A DNA stretch of 56,726 nucleotides from Desulfocapsa sp. (GCA_013792135.1 VMSP01000080.1:1-56726), one strand, 5' to 3'. Shown: positions 46,571 to 56,514, numbered from the stretch's first letter. A program made the numbers and translations. The notes: generated by a model not told the origin, from the sequence alone.

Positions 46571-47485
46571 ATGGGCCTAAGCTCTGAAAGCAGCCACATG
46601 CAGACCTTCCTCCTGGCTGACAAGTCTATACGGGGAGTGATCCTAGATGGTACCCTCCTGGTACAGGAGATGCAAACCCGCCATGAACTTGGGACACTGG
46701 AAGCTCTGATCCTTGGCCAGGCCTTGCAGGTGACCGCACTCATAGCCTCATCCCTGAAAGGTCACGACGAAATAGGCTTACGAATAGACTGTTCGGGGCC
46801 GGTCAAGGGCCTTGTTGCCGAGGCCACTGCCACAGGTGAGGTTCGTGGTTATCTCAAGGAGGTTCCAATATCTCTGGCACATCCCCTTGAATCCTTCGAT
46901 TCCATAAAGGACCTCAACCCCTGTTGGGGACAGGGGTTTCTCACCATCAGCCGCTATCTGGAAGGAGGCAGACAACCCTTCAGCGGCAACGTCGCGTTGC
47001 AATCAGGCGATATTGCATTCGAAGTAGCCCACTATTATCGGATCTCCGAGCAACTCCCCACAGCGATTCATCTCACTCTTTTTTTTGATCTCCAGGGCAA
47101 GGTAGCCGGTGCGGGCGGGCTGTTATTACAGACCATGCCAGGGGCCAGCGATGAAATATTTACAACCCTGGAACAGAAAACCAAAACCTTGCCATCCCTC
47201 GCCAAGGCGCTTGCGAGAGGCCAGAAGATCAGTCCATGGTTACACGAGCAGTTTGCTCCTTTCCATCTTGACATTCTGGAAGAACACCCTGTTCATTTTC
47301 ACTGTCGCTGCGACGCTCAGCGCATGCGTCTCCTCCTGCAGCACCTACCCTTGGCAGACCTCGAAGAGATGCACAGCAATGGCCCCTTTCCGGTACAGGT
47401 AAATTGTCATTTCTGTAACGAAGAGTACCGATTTGATCAACAGGCCCTGGCAGAGCTCTGCCAGGAAAAACGGCCGCGCACCTGA
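46571..47485 (+). CDS. hslO: Redox-regulated chaperone Hsp33
   Basis: Holdase chaperone switched on by oxidative unfolding when its zinc is lost. The 304 residues carry the N-terminal folded domain (GVILDGTLLVQEMQTRHELG, ALLIASSL-like segment ALIASSLKG) and the C-terminal zinc centre with C-x-C (FHCRCDAQRM) and C-x2-C (VNCHFCNEEY) about 30 residues apart, as in E. coli Hsp33. No clear ribosome site precedes either this ATG or the one at 46598, so the exact start is uncertain by nine residues. An inverted repeat (47581-47613) lies 95 bases after the stop. Confidence 0.94.
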   Translation: MGLSSESSHMQTFLLADKSIRGVILDGTLLVQEMQTRHELGTLEALILGQALQVTALIASSLKGHDEIGLRIDCSGPVKGLVAEATATGEVRGYLKEVPISLAHPLESFDSIKDLNPCWGQGFLTISRYLEGGRQPFSGNVALQSGDIAFEVAHYYRISEQLPTAIHLTLFFDLQGKVAGAGGLLLQTMPGASDEIFTTLEQKTKTLPSLAKALARGQKISPWLHEQFAPFHLDILEEHPVHFHCRCDAQRMRLLLQHLPLADLEEMHSNGPFPVQVNCHFCNEEYRFDQQALAELCQEKRPRT

Positions 47486-47580
47486 CAGGCTCTGTGCCCT
47501 TGTAACAAAAAAAGAACAAGGCAAGGCAAGAAGAAGGGAACCATCCAAGACACTTCAAATGAGCGAGGGAACAACAACAA

Positions 47581-47613
47581 AACTCATTTTGACAAGGATT
47601 GGCAAAATGAGTT
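47581..47613. terminator. Hairpin downstream of hslO
   Basis: AACTCATTTTG and CAAAATGAGTT are perfect 11-base arms around an 11-base loop. Only A residues flank it on the left and no T run follows on the right, so termination is uncertain; on the minus strand it is followed by TTTTGTTGTTG. Confidence 0.4.
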
Positions 47614-47705
47614 GATGATTAAAAAGAAGGTTAACTCACGCCAGCTCATAATAGCCATAAGTTCTAAAATTATAAAACCTCAACCAACTCTCGTAAAAGC
47701 TGAGA

Positions 47706-48905
47706 ATGGATACATTTCTGGCAAGACAGCCCATATTTGACAGCAATCGTAACATTTATGGGTATGAACTCCTTTTTCGTGCCGGCGAGGCCAATATCTT
47801 TCCACAGATTGATGGCGATGTAGCTACCTCAAAAATACTCTCTTCCACCTTTTTCACGGTTGGCATTGAAGAAATAACCGGAGACCGTAGGGCATTTGTC
47901 AATTTTACCAGCGAGTTATTGCTGCAAAGGGCTGCCCATATGTTTCATCCAGGTACCTTTGTGGTCGAAATCCTGGAAGACGTCTGTCCTGGTACCGAAG
48001 TGATTGAGGCCTGCAGGGAGCTTCGCAGCAAGGGTTATGACATTGCTCTGGATGATTTTACCTGCACATGCCAATCAGAAATACTCATGGAATTTGCCAC
48101 CATTGTCAAGATTGATTTCAGAGCAACAGCCATCACCGAGATCCAGGATATCCTCAGTCGCTTCACTCTTCACCCCTGTGCCTTTCTCGCCGAGAAAATT
48201 GAGACTCATGAAGAGTTTGATCAGGCCAAGGAATTAGGATTCCGTTTTTTCCAGGGCTTTTTTTTCGCCCGGCCTGAGATGATGACCCAAAAAGACATCT
48301 CTCCCATTAAGCAGCATATCCTGCAACTCCTGATCAGAGTTTTTCAGGAAGATTGTACTGTAACCGATCTTGAGAAAATTATTTCCCGCGATGTCTCAAT
48401 GAGTTACAAACTGCTGAAGTATATCAACTCCGCCCACTTCGCCCGCGTCACCCCTCTTTCATCGGTGAGACAGGGCATTGCCTTTCTCGGTATGAACGAG
48501 ATCAGGGCCTTTGTGACGATCATTGCCACCAGTAAACTGTGCCAGGATAAACCCAATGAGCTCTTACGCAGCTCAGTTATCCGCGCCCGTTTTCTGGAAC
48601 ACATCGCCGCTGAAGTAGGAAGAGACAAGGAAGAATTATTCATGCTGGGCCTTTTTTCCCTGATTGACGCCATGCTTAATATCTCAATGGACGAACTCAT
48701 TCCTCGCCTGCGTCTCAATGAAAGACTCCAGAATGCATTAGTAAAAAGAGAGGGGGAACTGCTCACCTATCTTCAGATGGTCGAATTATACGAGACGGGA
48801 CAATGGGAGAGATTAGATGTCCTGGTTAAGGGTGCAGGAATTGCAGAGGGACGGATGGCTATTTTTTATCTTGAAGCCGTGACCTGGAATGACCGGTTTG
48901 CCTGA
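47706..48905 (+). CDS. EAL plus HDOD domain signalling protein
   Basis: A 399-residue soluble protein of the YuxH type: a degenerate EAL domain (about 1-195, starting FLARQPIFDSNRNIYGYELLFR; the E-x-L motif reads E-L-L and several catalytic residues seem absent) followed by an HDOD domain (about 200-395, DVSMSYKLLKYINSAHFA, FLGMNEIRAFVTIIAT). Such proteins probably bind rather than degrade cyclic di-GMP, and influence motility or twitching in other bacteria. It has no recognisable partner nearby. A weak GAGA site precedes the ATG. Confidence 0.9.
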   Translation: MDTFLARQPIFDSNRNIYGYELLFRAGEANIFPQIDGDVATSKILSSTFFTVGIEEITGDRRAFVNFTSELLLQRAAHMFHPGTFVVEILEDVCPGTEVIEACRELRSKGYDIALDDFTCTCQSEILMEFATIVKIDFRATAITEIQDILSRFTLHPCAFLAEKIETHEEFDQAKELGFRFFQGFFFARPEMMTQKDISPIKQHILQLLIRVFQEDCTVTDLEKIISRDVSMSYKLLKYINSAHFARVTPLSSVRQGIAFLGMNEIRAFVTIIATSKLCQDKPNELLRSSVIRARFLEHIAAEVGRDKEELFMLGLFSLIDAMLNISMDELIPRLRLNERLQNALVKREGELLTYLQMVELYETGQWERLDVLVKGAGIAEGRMAIFYLEAVTWNDRFA

Positions 48906-48997
48906 AAAAATTCAAGGAATCGTCTCAAGGCAAGGAAGCTGAAAAATTAGCAGGTTGAATGCACCTTGATACACCCAACCTGCAATCATGCATGCAG

Positions 48998-49040
48998 ATA
49001 ACAATGACAGACAGCAACCAGCACACTCTGTCATTGTTAT
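48998..49040. terminator. Hairpin between convergent genes
   Basis: ATAACAATGACAGA (48998-49011) and its exact complement (49027-49040) form 14 perfect pairs just one base beyond the stop of the leftward GGGtGRT gene. A second inverted repeat of GCAGGTTG and CAACCTGC lies nearby at 48950-48983. Neither has a clean T run, so these are likely but unproven terminators. Confidence 0.55.
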
Positions 49041-49041
49041 T

Positions 49042-50037
49042 TCAAGAGGCCTGTTCCAGTGCCACTGCCACCGAAACTGAGGCGCCAACCATGGGATTGT
49101 TACCCATACCGATGAGTCCCATCATCTCCACATGGGCGGGGACCGAGGATGAACCGGCAAACTGGGCGTCCGAATGCATCCGGCCCATGGTGTCGGTCAT
49201 GCCATATGAGGCAGGACCGGCGCCCATATTATCCGGATGCAGGGTACGTCCGGTACCGCCGCCGGAGGCCACCGAGAAATATTTCTTGCCTTGCTGGACA
49301 CACTCTTTCTTGTAAGTGCCTGCCACCGGATGCTGAAAACGGGTAGGATTGGTAGAGTTTCCGGTAATGGAGACATCCACACCTTCCAGATGGTTGATAG
49401 CCACCCCCTCACGCACATCGTCGGCACCATAACAACGCACCGCACCCCTTTCTCCCAGCGAATACACCTTCTCCTTGACCACGCTCAGTTTACTGGTGGC
49501 GTAATCATAAACAGTCTCCACATGGGTGAAGCCGTTGATCCGTGAAATGATCTGGGCTGCGTCCTTGCCAAGACCGTTGAGGATAACCCGCAGCGGCTCT
49601 TTACGGACCCGGTTGGCTGATCTGGCAAGACCAATGGCCCCTTCCGCCGCGGCAAAAGACTCATGGCCGGCAATAAAGGCAAAACATCTAGTCTCTTCGC
49701 GCAAGAGCATGGAGGCCAGATTGCCATGACCGATCCCCACCTGACGATGATCAGCCACCGATCCGGGGATACAGAAGGCCTGCAGACCCTCACCGAGGGT
49801 CGCGGCAATATCTACCGCCTTCTTCTCGCCTTTTTTGATGGCAATGGCCGCTCCCAGGGTATAGGCCCAGCAGGCATTTTCAAAACAAATGGGCTGGATT
49901 TTCCTCACCAGTGCCGCTACGTCTACGCCATAGGCATCACACACCTCTTTCGCCTCTTCCAAACTCTTCATCCCATATTTTTCAAGGACAGGAGTGATCT
50001 GACCTATGCGCCGGTCATAACTTTCAAACAGTGCCAT
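49042..50037 (-). CDS. GGGtGRT protein
   Basis: A 331-residue soluble protein of the GGGtGRT family, named after the signature SVASGGGTGRTLHPDN near residue 255. The family is widespread in anaerobes and its function is unknown. Other visible segments are FAFIAGHESFAAAEGAIGLA and MGAGPASYGMTDTMGRMHSD; cysteines are few (near 28, 49 and 89). It is the second gene after a NifU-like scaffold protein, 11 bases away, in one operon. This pairing suggests a role in iron-sulfur cluster handling, but this is inference. Confidence 0.9.
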   Translation of the reverse strand: MALFESYDRRIGQITPVLEKYGMKSLEEAKEVCDAYGVDVAALVRKIQPICFENACWAYTLGAAIAIKKGEKKAVDIAATLGEGLQAFCIPGSVADHRQVGIGHGNLASMLLREETRCFAFIAGHESFAAAEGAIGLARSANRVRKEPLRVILNGLGKDAAQIISRINGFTHVETVYDYATSKLSVVKEKVYSLGERGAVRCYGADDVREGVAINHLEGVDVSITGNSTNPTRFQHPVAGTYKKECVQQGKKYFSVASGGGTGRTLHPDNMGAGPASYGMTDTMGRMHSDAQFAGSSSVPAHVEMMGLIGMGNNPMVGASVSVAVALEQAS

Positions 50038-50048
50038 GATACTCCTCC

Positions 50049-50741
50049 CTATTCCTTTCGGGGATCAATTGTTTTGACCGCATGATCGAAGCGGCCATAA
50101 GTGCCGGTGGCATCGGCCAGCGCCTGAGCAGGTTCCACGCCCTTTTTGATCGCCTCCATCATCCGGCCCAGATGGACAAACTTATAGCCGATGATCTCAT
50201 CGTCACCATCGAGTGCCAGCTCCAAGACATAGCCTTCGGTCACCTCAAGGTAGCGCGGGCCTTTGAGCCGGGTGCCATAGGTGGTGCCGCACACCGAGCG
50301 CAGTCCCTTGCCCAGATCTTCCAAGCCGGCGCCAATGGGCAGTCCGCCTTCGGAAAAAGCAGATTGACTGCGACCATAGACGATCTGCAGAAAGAGCTCG
50401 CGCATGGCGGTATTGATGGCATCACAGACCAGATCCGTATTCAGGGCCTCGAGGATGGTCTTACCGGGCATGATCTCGGAGGCCATGGCCGCCGAGTGGG
50501 TCATGCCGGTGCAGCCGATAGTCTCGATCAGGGCCTCTTCAATGATCCCGTCCTTGATATTCAGGGTCAGCTTACAGGCGCCCTGATGCGGGGCGCACCA
50601 GCCGATCCCATGGGTAAGCCCTTTGATGTCCTTTATCTCGCGGGCCTTGGTCCACTCGCCTTCCTGCGGGATGGGCGACGGCCCGTGACATGCACCCTGG
50701 GCCACAGGACACATATTTTGTACTTCAGAAGAGTATTGCAT
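50049..50741 (-). CDS. NifU-like iron-sulfur scaffold protein
   Basis: A 230-residue protein related to the IscU/NifU N-terminal scaffold. Cysteines line up with cluster ligands: GWCAPHQGACKLTLNIKDG, IETIGCTGMTHSAAMASEIM (in parts) and DLVCDAIN. The N-terminal 30 residues have two more cysteines (NMCPVAQGACHG). Compared with a standard IscU it has an N-terminal extension and a C-terminal 90-residue extra domain (LEVTEGYVLELALDGDDEII). It forms one operon with the GGGtGRT protein, the arrangement normally seen in anaerobes. No other cluster-assembly gene is in the window. Confidence 0.85.
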   Translation of the reverse strand: MQYSSEVQNMCPVAQGACHGPSPIPQEGEWTKAREIKDIKGLTHGIGWCAPHQGACKLTLNIKDGIIEEALIETIGCTGMTHSAAMASEIMPGKTILEALNTDLVCDAINTAMRELFLQIVYGRSQSAFSEGGLPIGAGLEDLGKGLRSVCGTTYGTRLKGPRYLEVTEGYVLELALDGDDEIIGYKFVHLGRMMEAIKKGVEPAQALADATGTYGRFDHAVKTIDPRKE

Positions 50742-50878
50742 ACTATGCTCCTATGAGGGATTTATTGAAAAAAATGAGAGGACAAAAGATACAGGATAAA
50801 GCTCAAAATTGAAATTTAAAAAGGAAAAATAGTGATTGGCTGGCAAATATTATCTTTCTGTTCCTCACCACTCTCGTT

Positions 50879-51505
50879 CTATCCTTTTTTTCCGGTAACC
50901 AGAATGATGGGATACGCCCGCTCAACACCGACCTCATTCGTCTTGATAATGGAATGGACCTCTTTGACCGCCACCTGAGTCAGGCCAAGAGCCGTCAGGG
51001 TTTTCACCAGATATTCCGGATTAAAGCCATTATGCATGACCCCATCGGCTGACGCATCATGAAACGAGCCATCTTCTTCCTTCAGGTCAGACACGGCCAG
51101 ATAAGCACCATCCTTCAGCAGATCACAGAAGCGGGCCAATACCTGATCTGCTTCCTTGATATGATGCAGGGTCATGGCGCAGAAGATCAGGTCAAATTTG
51201 CCCTCCAGTGATTCTTGTGACAGGTCCAGACGCAAAGGAGTCACATTGCTAATCTTTTCACTCTCAATCTTCCGGGCGAGCTCTGCAAGCATGCCGCTTG
51301 AGGTATCAATGGCGGTGAGTGTTGCCAAGTGTGGCGCTAACGCCAGCCCCACCAGCCCTGTGCCGCAGCCGTATTCCAATGCGCTCATTTTTTTATTCAG
51401 CGGCAGGGTGCTGCTGATCGCGGCCGCTATCTTTGCTGCCAGTTCAACCCGGCGCTGCTTCTGATCCCAGCCGGCCGCGGCCTTATCAAAATGTTTTCCA
51501 CTCAT
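50879..51505 (-). CDS. Class I SAM-dependent methyltransferase (UbiE/Methyltransf_11-like)
   Basis: A 208-residue cytosolic methyltransferase with motif I ALEYGCGTGLVGLALAPHL at about residue 42, followed by the acidic LTAIDTSSGML strand end and the VSDLKEEDGS post-II region. Substrate unknown; the KAAAGWDQKQRRVELAAKI start is common in a subgroup often annotated as acyl-carrier or quinone methyltransferases, but no such gene is near. It starts 54 bases downstream of the M16C peptidase stop in the same direction. Confidence 0.88.
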   Translation of the reverse strand: MSGKHFDKAAAGWDQKQRRVELAAKIAAAISSTLPLNKKMSALEYGCGTGLVGLALAPHLATLTAIDTSSGMLAELARKIESEKISNVTPLRLDLSQESLEGKFDLIFCAMTLHHIKEADQVLARFCDLLKDGAYLAVSDLKEEDGSFHDASADGVMHNGFNPEYLVKTLTALGLTQVAVKEVHSIIKTNEVGVERAYPIILVTGKKG

Positions 51506-51559
51506 GTTCTATCCTGTTGCTATGGTTTATGAATTACCTGAAAGTTGTGGACAAATGCC

Positions 51560-54481
51560 TTACAATTCACTGATCGTCTCAAACAGATCCCGATCTTTTT
51601 CGATCTTGGTGCGATTGCCGATAATAGTCCGATGGGAGCTGGACAACATCCGGCTAAAGGCCGGGGCAAAGTCCTGCATATCCCGGACCCGGGTGGAGAT
51701 TATCTCTTCAATACGCTGTTGTTTATGGGCTGGTGTTATCCCGCTCAGATATTCATTTCTGGCAGTTGCCCCTTTAGCGGCAGAACTCTGCAGCGGATCA
51801 AAATTGCCATAGGTGCCGATAATCAGTTGTTCCAGCGCCTTATCTGAGAGCTGCAAGCCGGAGACAATTCCGGGGATGGCCGCATAACTGTCATAGGTCT
51901 TCCGCACCTGCGGATCCCTATAACTGACAAAGCCGATATTTCCAGTGATGTGACTGAACTGGATAAAGCAGCCATAGGCCCCTCCCATTTGCCGCACCGT
52001 GTTCCACAGATAATCACGGGAGAGATAATTTTTCAGGACCTCAAAATGGCCATTATAACCAGCTCCGTTTGGTAAAAGAGAACCTGCCTGCACCGCAAAG
52101 ACGATCTCAGCCGAGGTAATCAACGCCTCATGGGCAGACAGCTCAGGCAGAGTGAGGATCTGCCTGACGACAGGGCTAGCTGGAAGGGCAGCCACCAGGT
52201 CAGCTCCATGACGAGAAAAAGTTGCGATTTCTTCAGGGTCAGCAGTAATCGCCAGGATCAGATTGTTGCGGTTGAAAACAAGGGCGGCCATCTCCTGCAG
52301 GGCAGCCAGAAACTCCTCTTCCATCCGCAGGTAATTCTGATCCAGCTCTTTTTCCGCCCGATACGAGCTCACGCCGGAGATCATCTCATTATACGCTCCG
52401 GCAAGACTGAGATGAGCAAAGGCACGTGAGGCCGCCAAGCTGTACCCTTCACTCTGGGCACTGTGTTCCGACCAGGCAAATTCCCGATGCACGATCTCCT
52501 TGATATGCGCTCTATCCTCGAAAGAAAGCTCACTGAAGATCTCGGCCATCAGCTGCATAGCCCGCTCCTGGTATTCGGGCAGACACTTCATCTGAAACCA
52601 GAGAACAGGCTCTACCTGTTCCGCATGGCCCAACTTGCTGTAGATGTTAAAGGAGTGTGAGAAATCACCGGTAGAGGTGCCCAGCTCCCGGGCCAGATGC
52701 ATGAAGTCCATCTTCCGGGTACCGATTTCGGTGACAATGGTGGCAAAGAGGTCCAGCCATGGCAGCAGCCGGGTGGGAAGTACCGAGATATCAAAGCCCA
52801 TGTCCACATAGGAAATATGCTCCGTGGCAAGTTCACTGACCAGAACTTGCACGCTTCCGAACATTTCATGAGGCTGGACCGCATGAAATGAAAGATGAGA
52901 TTCGAGATCGCTGTGACTCAGATGCGGTAAGACGGCAAGAGATTCAGGACTGTTAGGCGTCTGTTGATGCCGCTGCAGTTCAGAGGTCCTGGCAAGCAGC
53001 TCCTGCCGCTGGTTCCCGGTCAAGGTTGCCGCATAGCCCTCCAACCTTCCTCTCTCTTCATCCTGGGTCCGGGCAAGTTTCTCAAGATCAGGGATCAGAG
53101 TCACCACAACGGTGGCCTTGTTTTCCAAAAGATAGCGTTCAATCAAGTCCTCAAAATATCTCTCTTCAAGCGCCTTGTGGCGGATGACACGGAACAGCTC
53201 GTCAATCTCCAGAGTCTCAAAGGGATCCGTACCATATTTAAAAGCAGGCATAACCTTGCCAAAAAGATCCAGACCACGCTGTGCCTTGCTGGCCTCTTCC
53301 CGCACCGCAAATTCATATTTATTCAGTTCCGAGAGCAGCAGATCGCGATCCAGCCCCGCTCTGACCATCTCCTGCAAGGTCTCATTATACAGGGCCAAAA
53401 AAGGATCCCTTTTATCAGGATCACTTCCCACCAGATAGGTAACCATAAAGGTCTTGAAACTGGAGGTACAGAGATAGAGCCCACCAAAATCCTTGCCCAG
53501 CCCGCTGGAGACGATCTTGTTTTTCAAGGGAGAGGCATCTGAATTGTAAAGGATCCCGGCAATGACCTGAAAGGCGGCGTTATCCTCACGATTAAGCACA
53601 GTGCTAACCGCCTGCCCCACAGCCAGAAAGGTCTTGGCGGCAGTCTCTTCCGATTCCACGCCGTATCTGTCTTCAATAAAGGTGATCTGCTCAACATCTT
53701 GTCCCGCCTCAATTTTGGAGGTATTTCCTTTTACCGGAAAAGCCTTAAGAAAATGATCCTGAAGATAGCAGAGCTCCTGATCGAGCGGCGCATCCCCATA
53801 GACAAAAAAGGTACTGTTGGAGGGATGGTAATGTTCCTTGTGAAAGGCACAGAAGGCCTCATAGGAGAGATCAGGGATATTCTTCGGGTCGCCGCCGGAC
53901 TCATGGGCGTAGGTGGATCCGGGCATAAGCCCCCCGAAGATATGATGAAAGAGCAGACGGATAGGATCGGAAAAGGCACCCTTCATCTCGTTGTAAACCA
54001 CTCCCTGAAACTCCAGTTCCCCGTTTTCTTCTTCCTGATGATAGTGCCATCCTTCCTGCTCAAAGGTGGTGCGGCTGAGAAGCGGATTAAAGACCACATC
54101 GCAGTACACATCCATGATGTTGAAATATTCCTTAAGATTCCGGGTGGCAAAGGGATAATAGGTGATATCCGAGCCGGTCATGGCATTCAAAAAAGTCATG
54201 AGCCCGCCCTTGTTGATCTCGCCAAAGACATCATTGACCGGGTATTTCTTCGATCCCATCAACACCGAATGCTCGAGAATATGGGCCACGCCGGTGGAAT
54301 CTGTTGGGGTGGTGTTAAAGGCAGCGGCAAAAGTCTTGTTGGGATCGCTGTTTTTGATGGCAAGCAAAGGACACCCCAGGACATCATGCTCGAAGAGATA
54401 GACATCGGACCCAATTTCAGCAATCTTTGCGTGTCGTTTCAGGGTAAAAGAAGAATACGATTGTCCGGGAATAAAGGGCAT
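51560..54481 (-). CDS. M16C family metallopeptidase (presequence-protease type)
   Basis: A 973-residue zinc peptidase with two M16 halves folding into a chamber that digests unfolded peptides. The inverted zinc motif H-x-x-E-H is in HILEHSVLMGSKKYP near residue 67, followed by the distal glutamate in QGVVYNEMKGAFSD near 160. The M16C-associated helical domain lies around 460-700 (LLARTSELQRHQQT region), and a second, inactive M16 half follows. Length fits the PreP/Cym1-like family. It has no signal peptide, so it acts in the cytosol. Confidence 0.93.
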   Translation of the reverse strand: MPFIPGQSYSSFTLKRHAKIAEIGSDVYLFEHDVLGCPLLAIKNSDPNKTFAAAFNTTPTDSTGVAHILEHSVLMGSKKYPVNDVFGEINKGGLMTFLNAMTGSDITYYPFATRNLKEYFNIMDVYCDVVFNPLLSRTTFEQEGWHYHQEEENGELEFQGVVYNEMKGAFSDPIRLLFHHIFGGLMPGSTYAHESGGDPKNIPDLSYEAFCAFHKEHYHPSNSTFFVYGDAPLDQELCYLQDHFLKAFPVKGNTSKIEAGQDVEQITFIEDRYGVESEETAAKTFLAVGQAVSTVLNREDNAAFQVIAGILYNSDASPLKNKIVSSGLGKDFGGLYLCTSSFKTFMVTYLVGSDPDKRDPFLALYNETLQEMVRAGLDRDLLLSELNKYEFAVREEASKAQRGLDLFGKVMPAFKYGTDPFETLEIDELFRVIRHKALEERYFEDLIERYLLENKATVVVTLIPDLEKLARTQDEERGRLEGYAATLTGNQRQELLARTSELQRHQQTPNSPESLAVLPHLSHSDLESHLSFHAVQPHEMFGSVQVLVSELATEHISYVDMGFDISVLPTRLLPWLDLFATIVTEIGTRKMDFMHLARELGTSTGDFSHSFNIYSKLGHAEQVEPVLWFQMKCLPEYQERAMQLMAEIFSELSFEDRAHIKEIVHREFAWSEHSAQSEGYSLAASRAFAHLSLAGAYNEMISGVSSYRAEKELDQNYLRMEEEFLAALQEMAALVFNRNNLILAITADPEEIATFSRHGADLVAALPASPVVRQILTLPELSAHEALITSAEIVFAVQAGSLLPNGAGYNGHFEVLKNYLSRDYLWNTVRQMGGAYGCFIQFSHITGNIGFVSYRDPQVRKTYDSYAAIPGIVSGLQLSDKALEQLIIGTYGNFDPLQSSAAKGATARNEYLSGITPAHKQQRIEEIISTRVRDMQDFAPAFSRMLSSSHRTIIGNRTKIEKDRDLFETISEL

Positions 54482-54507
54482 AGGAGTTTGAGGAGTTAAA
54501 TTTAGTA

Positions 54508-54957
54508 TTAGAACATCTTGGTTGAATCCAGGAGCAGGGTGACCGGTCCGTCATTCACCAGTTCCACCGCCATTGTTGCCTGAAAACGACCCGTTGCTGT
54601 CTCAATGCCATATTTCTGTACGGCCTGGATAAAACTTTCATACAGAGACTCGGCCTGTTCAGGCCTGGCAGCCGAGGAATACCCGGGCCGGCGCCCTTTA
54701 CGGCAATCACCATAAAGAGTGAATTGTGAAACAATAAGCATGGCCCCGCCGCTGTCGAGCAGGGAATGATTCATTTTCCCATCCGCATCTTCAAAAATCC
54801 GTAAATGAACTATTTTATCGACCAGCCACTGCAGGTCTGTTTCCTGATCATCTCGATGAATACCAAGAAGAACAACCAGACCATGGCCAATGGCCCCGAT
54901 GTGCTCCTGATCGACCGAAACTGCCGCCCGGCTGACCCGTTGAATGACTGCCCGCAT
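54508..54957 (-). CDS. dtd: D-aminoacyl-tRNA deacylase
   Basis: Hydrolyses D-amino acids from mischarged tRNA (and glycine from tRNA-Ala). The start is chosen at MRAVIQRVSRAAVSV, the family N-terminus, giving 149 residues; an upstream frame of 61 residues is non-homologous. The SQFTLYGDCRKGRRP motif (about residues 77-91) and the chiral-proofreading NDGPVT cis-proline loop near the C-terminus are intact. GGAG lies nine bases before the ATG. It precedes the M16C peptidase by 26 bases on the same strand and may be co-transcribed. Confidence 0.95.
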   Translation of the reverse strand: MRAVIQRVSRAAVSVDQEHIGAIGHGLVVLLGIHRDDQETDLQWLVDKIVHLRIFEDADGKMNHSLLDSGGAMLIVSQFTLYGDCRKGRRPGYSSAARPEQAESLYESFIQAVQKYGIETATGRFQATMAVELVNDGPVTLLLDSTKMF

Positions 54958-55269
54958 GCTATTGTCTCCGGTACTATTTATCGAATCATTCCATTTCTCA
55001 GCCAAGAGAATAACGCGAAGGCAAATGGGCTGCACGTGACAGTACAGGAGTACAAAGAGAAACTGCGCAACAAAGCCGACAACGTTAGCGCTTGATTTAA
55101 AAATGGAAACACAATACCCACAAAAGGAAGGGGGTGTCAACTGACTTGAAAGGGAACCACCTGTATTTTGTAGAATAAAAACAGGTGGAGAAGAGGCAGG
55201 AACCTGCTATCATGTCATTATTATCTGACTCTGCTGAAAAGGCTCTGAATCAAACGAAGTTGAGGAAAA

Positions 55270-56514
55270 ATGGGCTCTGATACTAACTCTACTAAAAACA
55301 ACATTTCCGCCATCCATTACGGCTGGTATATCATGGTGACTGGCACCCTCTGTCTCTTTGCCAGCCTGGGTCTAGGCAGGTTTTCTTTAGGGGTGCTGCT
55401 GCCGTCCATGGGTAAGTCCCTGCACCTCTCCTATTCACAGATGGGCCTGATCGGGACCTTAAACTTTGTTGGTTATCTGATCGCGGTGCTACTCTGCGGC
55501 AGACTGACCAAACGCTTTGGCGCCCGCAGGTTAATCGGGACAGCCCTGACCATCATTGGCCTATCCATGCTTCTCATCAGCTGGACCCGGAACCTCTATC
55601 TGATTCTTGCCCTCTATTTATTAACCGGGATCGGCAGCGGTCTCTCCAATGTACCGATGGTGTCGCTGATCTCATGCTGGTTCGCCAGCAATAAACGAGG
55701 CCGGGCCACTGGATTTGTGGCCATTGGCAGCGGTTTTGCCATTATCCTGTCGGGAAAATTAATTCCCTACCTTAACACCGTCTATGAACAGGGTTGGCGA
55801 GTAAGCTGGTTTGTCCTCGGCACGATTGTCCTCTGTGTCGCGGTGATATGTTCTCTCATTCTCAGAAACAGCCCCCAGGAATGCGGGCTTCTGCCTGTAG
55901 GCACGACGACAGAGCCTCATCCCGACAAGTGCCGCAACTCCTTTGCCGAATCGCCAAGGCTGCGCTCGGCCATTATCCTGCACTGTGCTGCTATTTATTT
56001 TCTTTTCGGCTTCACCTATGTGATCTATGCCACCTTTATCGTGACCACCTTGGTCCAGGAAAAGGGCTTCAGCGAGACTGTAGCTGGAAATTTCTGGTCC
56101 TGGGTGGGCCTGCTAAGTCTTTTCTCGGGACCGGTATTCGGGATTTTTTCTGACCGATTTGGCCGAAGGCCAGGATTGATGCTGGTCTTTGCCATTCAAG
56201 CCGTGGCCTACCTCCTGATTGCCCTCGATCTGCCCCAGATTTTTCTTTATCTCTCCATTGGCTGTTATGGAATTGTGGTCTGGAGCGTTCCCGCAATCAT
56301 GGCGGCCCTGGTAGGAGATTACGCCGGGCCTGAGCGAGTGGCAGCTCTCTTTGGATTTGTCACCTTTATCTTTGGTCTGGGCCAGATTATCGGACCTTTT
56401 CTTGCAGGGCTCTTGGCCGAGATGAGTGGCAGTTTTTCCAGCAGCTTTCTCCTGGCTGCTTTTTTGGCGGGAAGCGCAGTATTCCTTTCTGCTTTTTTAC
56501 CAAAAAAGATATAA
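55270..56514 (+). CDS. MFS transporter (YbfB/YjiJ-like)
   Basis: A 414-residue inner-membrane major facilitator with 12 predicted helices. The GRLTKRFGARRLIG loop between helices 2 and 3 (about residue 78) and the FSDRFGRRPGLM repeat between 8 and 9 (about 292) are the MFS signature. The start (IHYGWYIMVTGTLCLFASLG, GRFSLGVLLPSMG) fits the YbfB/YjiJ group. Substrate unknown. TTGAGGAAAA precedes the ATG. Divergent from dtd; the gene stands alone. Confidence 0.93.
   Translation: MGSDTNSTKNNISAIHYGWYIMVTGTLCLFASLGLGRFSLGVLLPSMGKSLHLSYSQMGLIGTLNFVGYLIAVLLCGRLTKRFGARRLIGTALTIIGLSMLLISWTRNLYLILALYLLTGIGSGLSNVPMVSLISCWFASNKRGRATGFVAIGSGFAIILSGKLIPYLNTVYEQGWRVSWFVLGTIVLCVAVICSLILRNSPQECGLLPVGTTTEPHPDKCRNSFAESPRLRSAIILHCAAIYFLFGFTYVIYATFIVTTLVQEKGFSETVAGNFWSWVGLLSLFSGPVFGIFSDRFGRRPGLMLVFAIQAVAYLLIALDLPQIFLYLSIGCYGIVVWSVPAIMAALVGDYAGPERVAALFGFVTFIFGLGQIIGPFLAGLLAEMSGSFSSSFLLAAFLAGSAVFLSAFLPKKI

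Noticed and set aside
54958-55140. 61-residue N-terminal extension of Dtd
   Set aside because: The family begins at MRAVIQRVS; the extension lacks similarity and a ribosome site.
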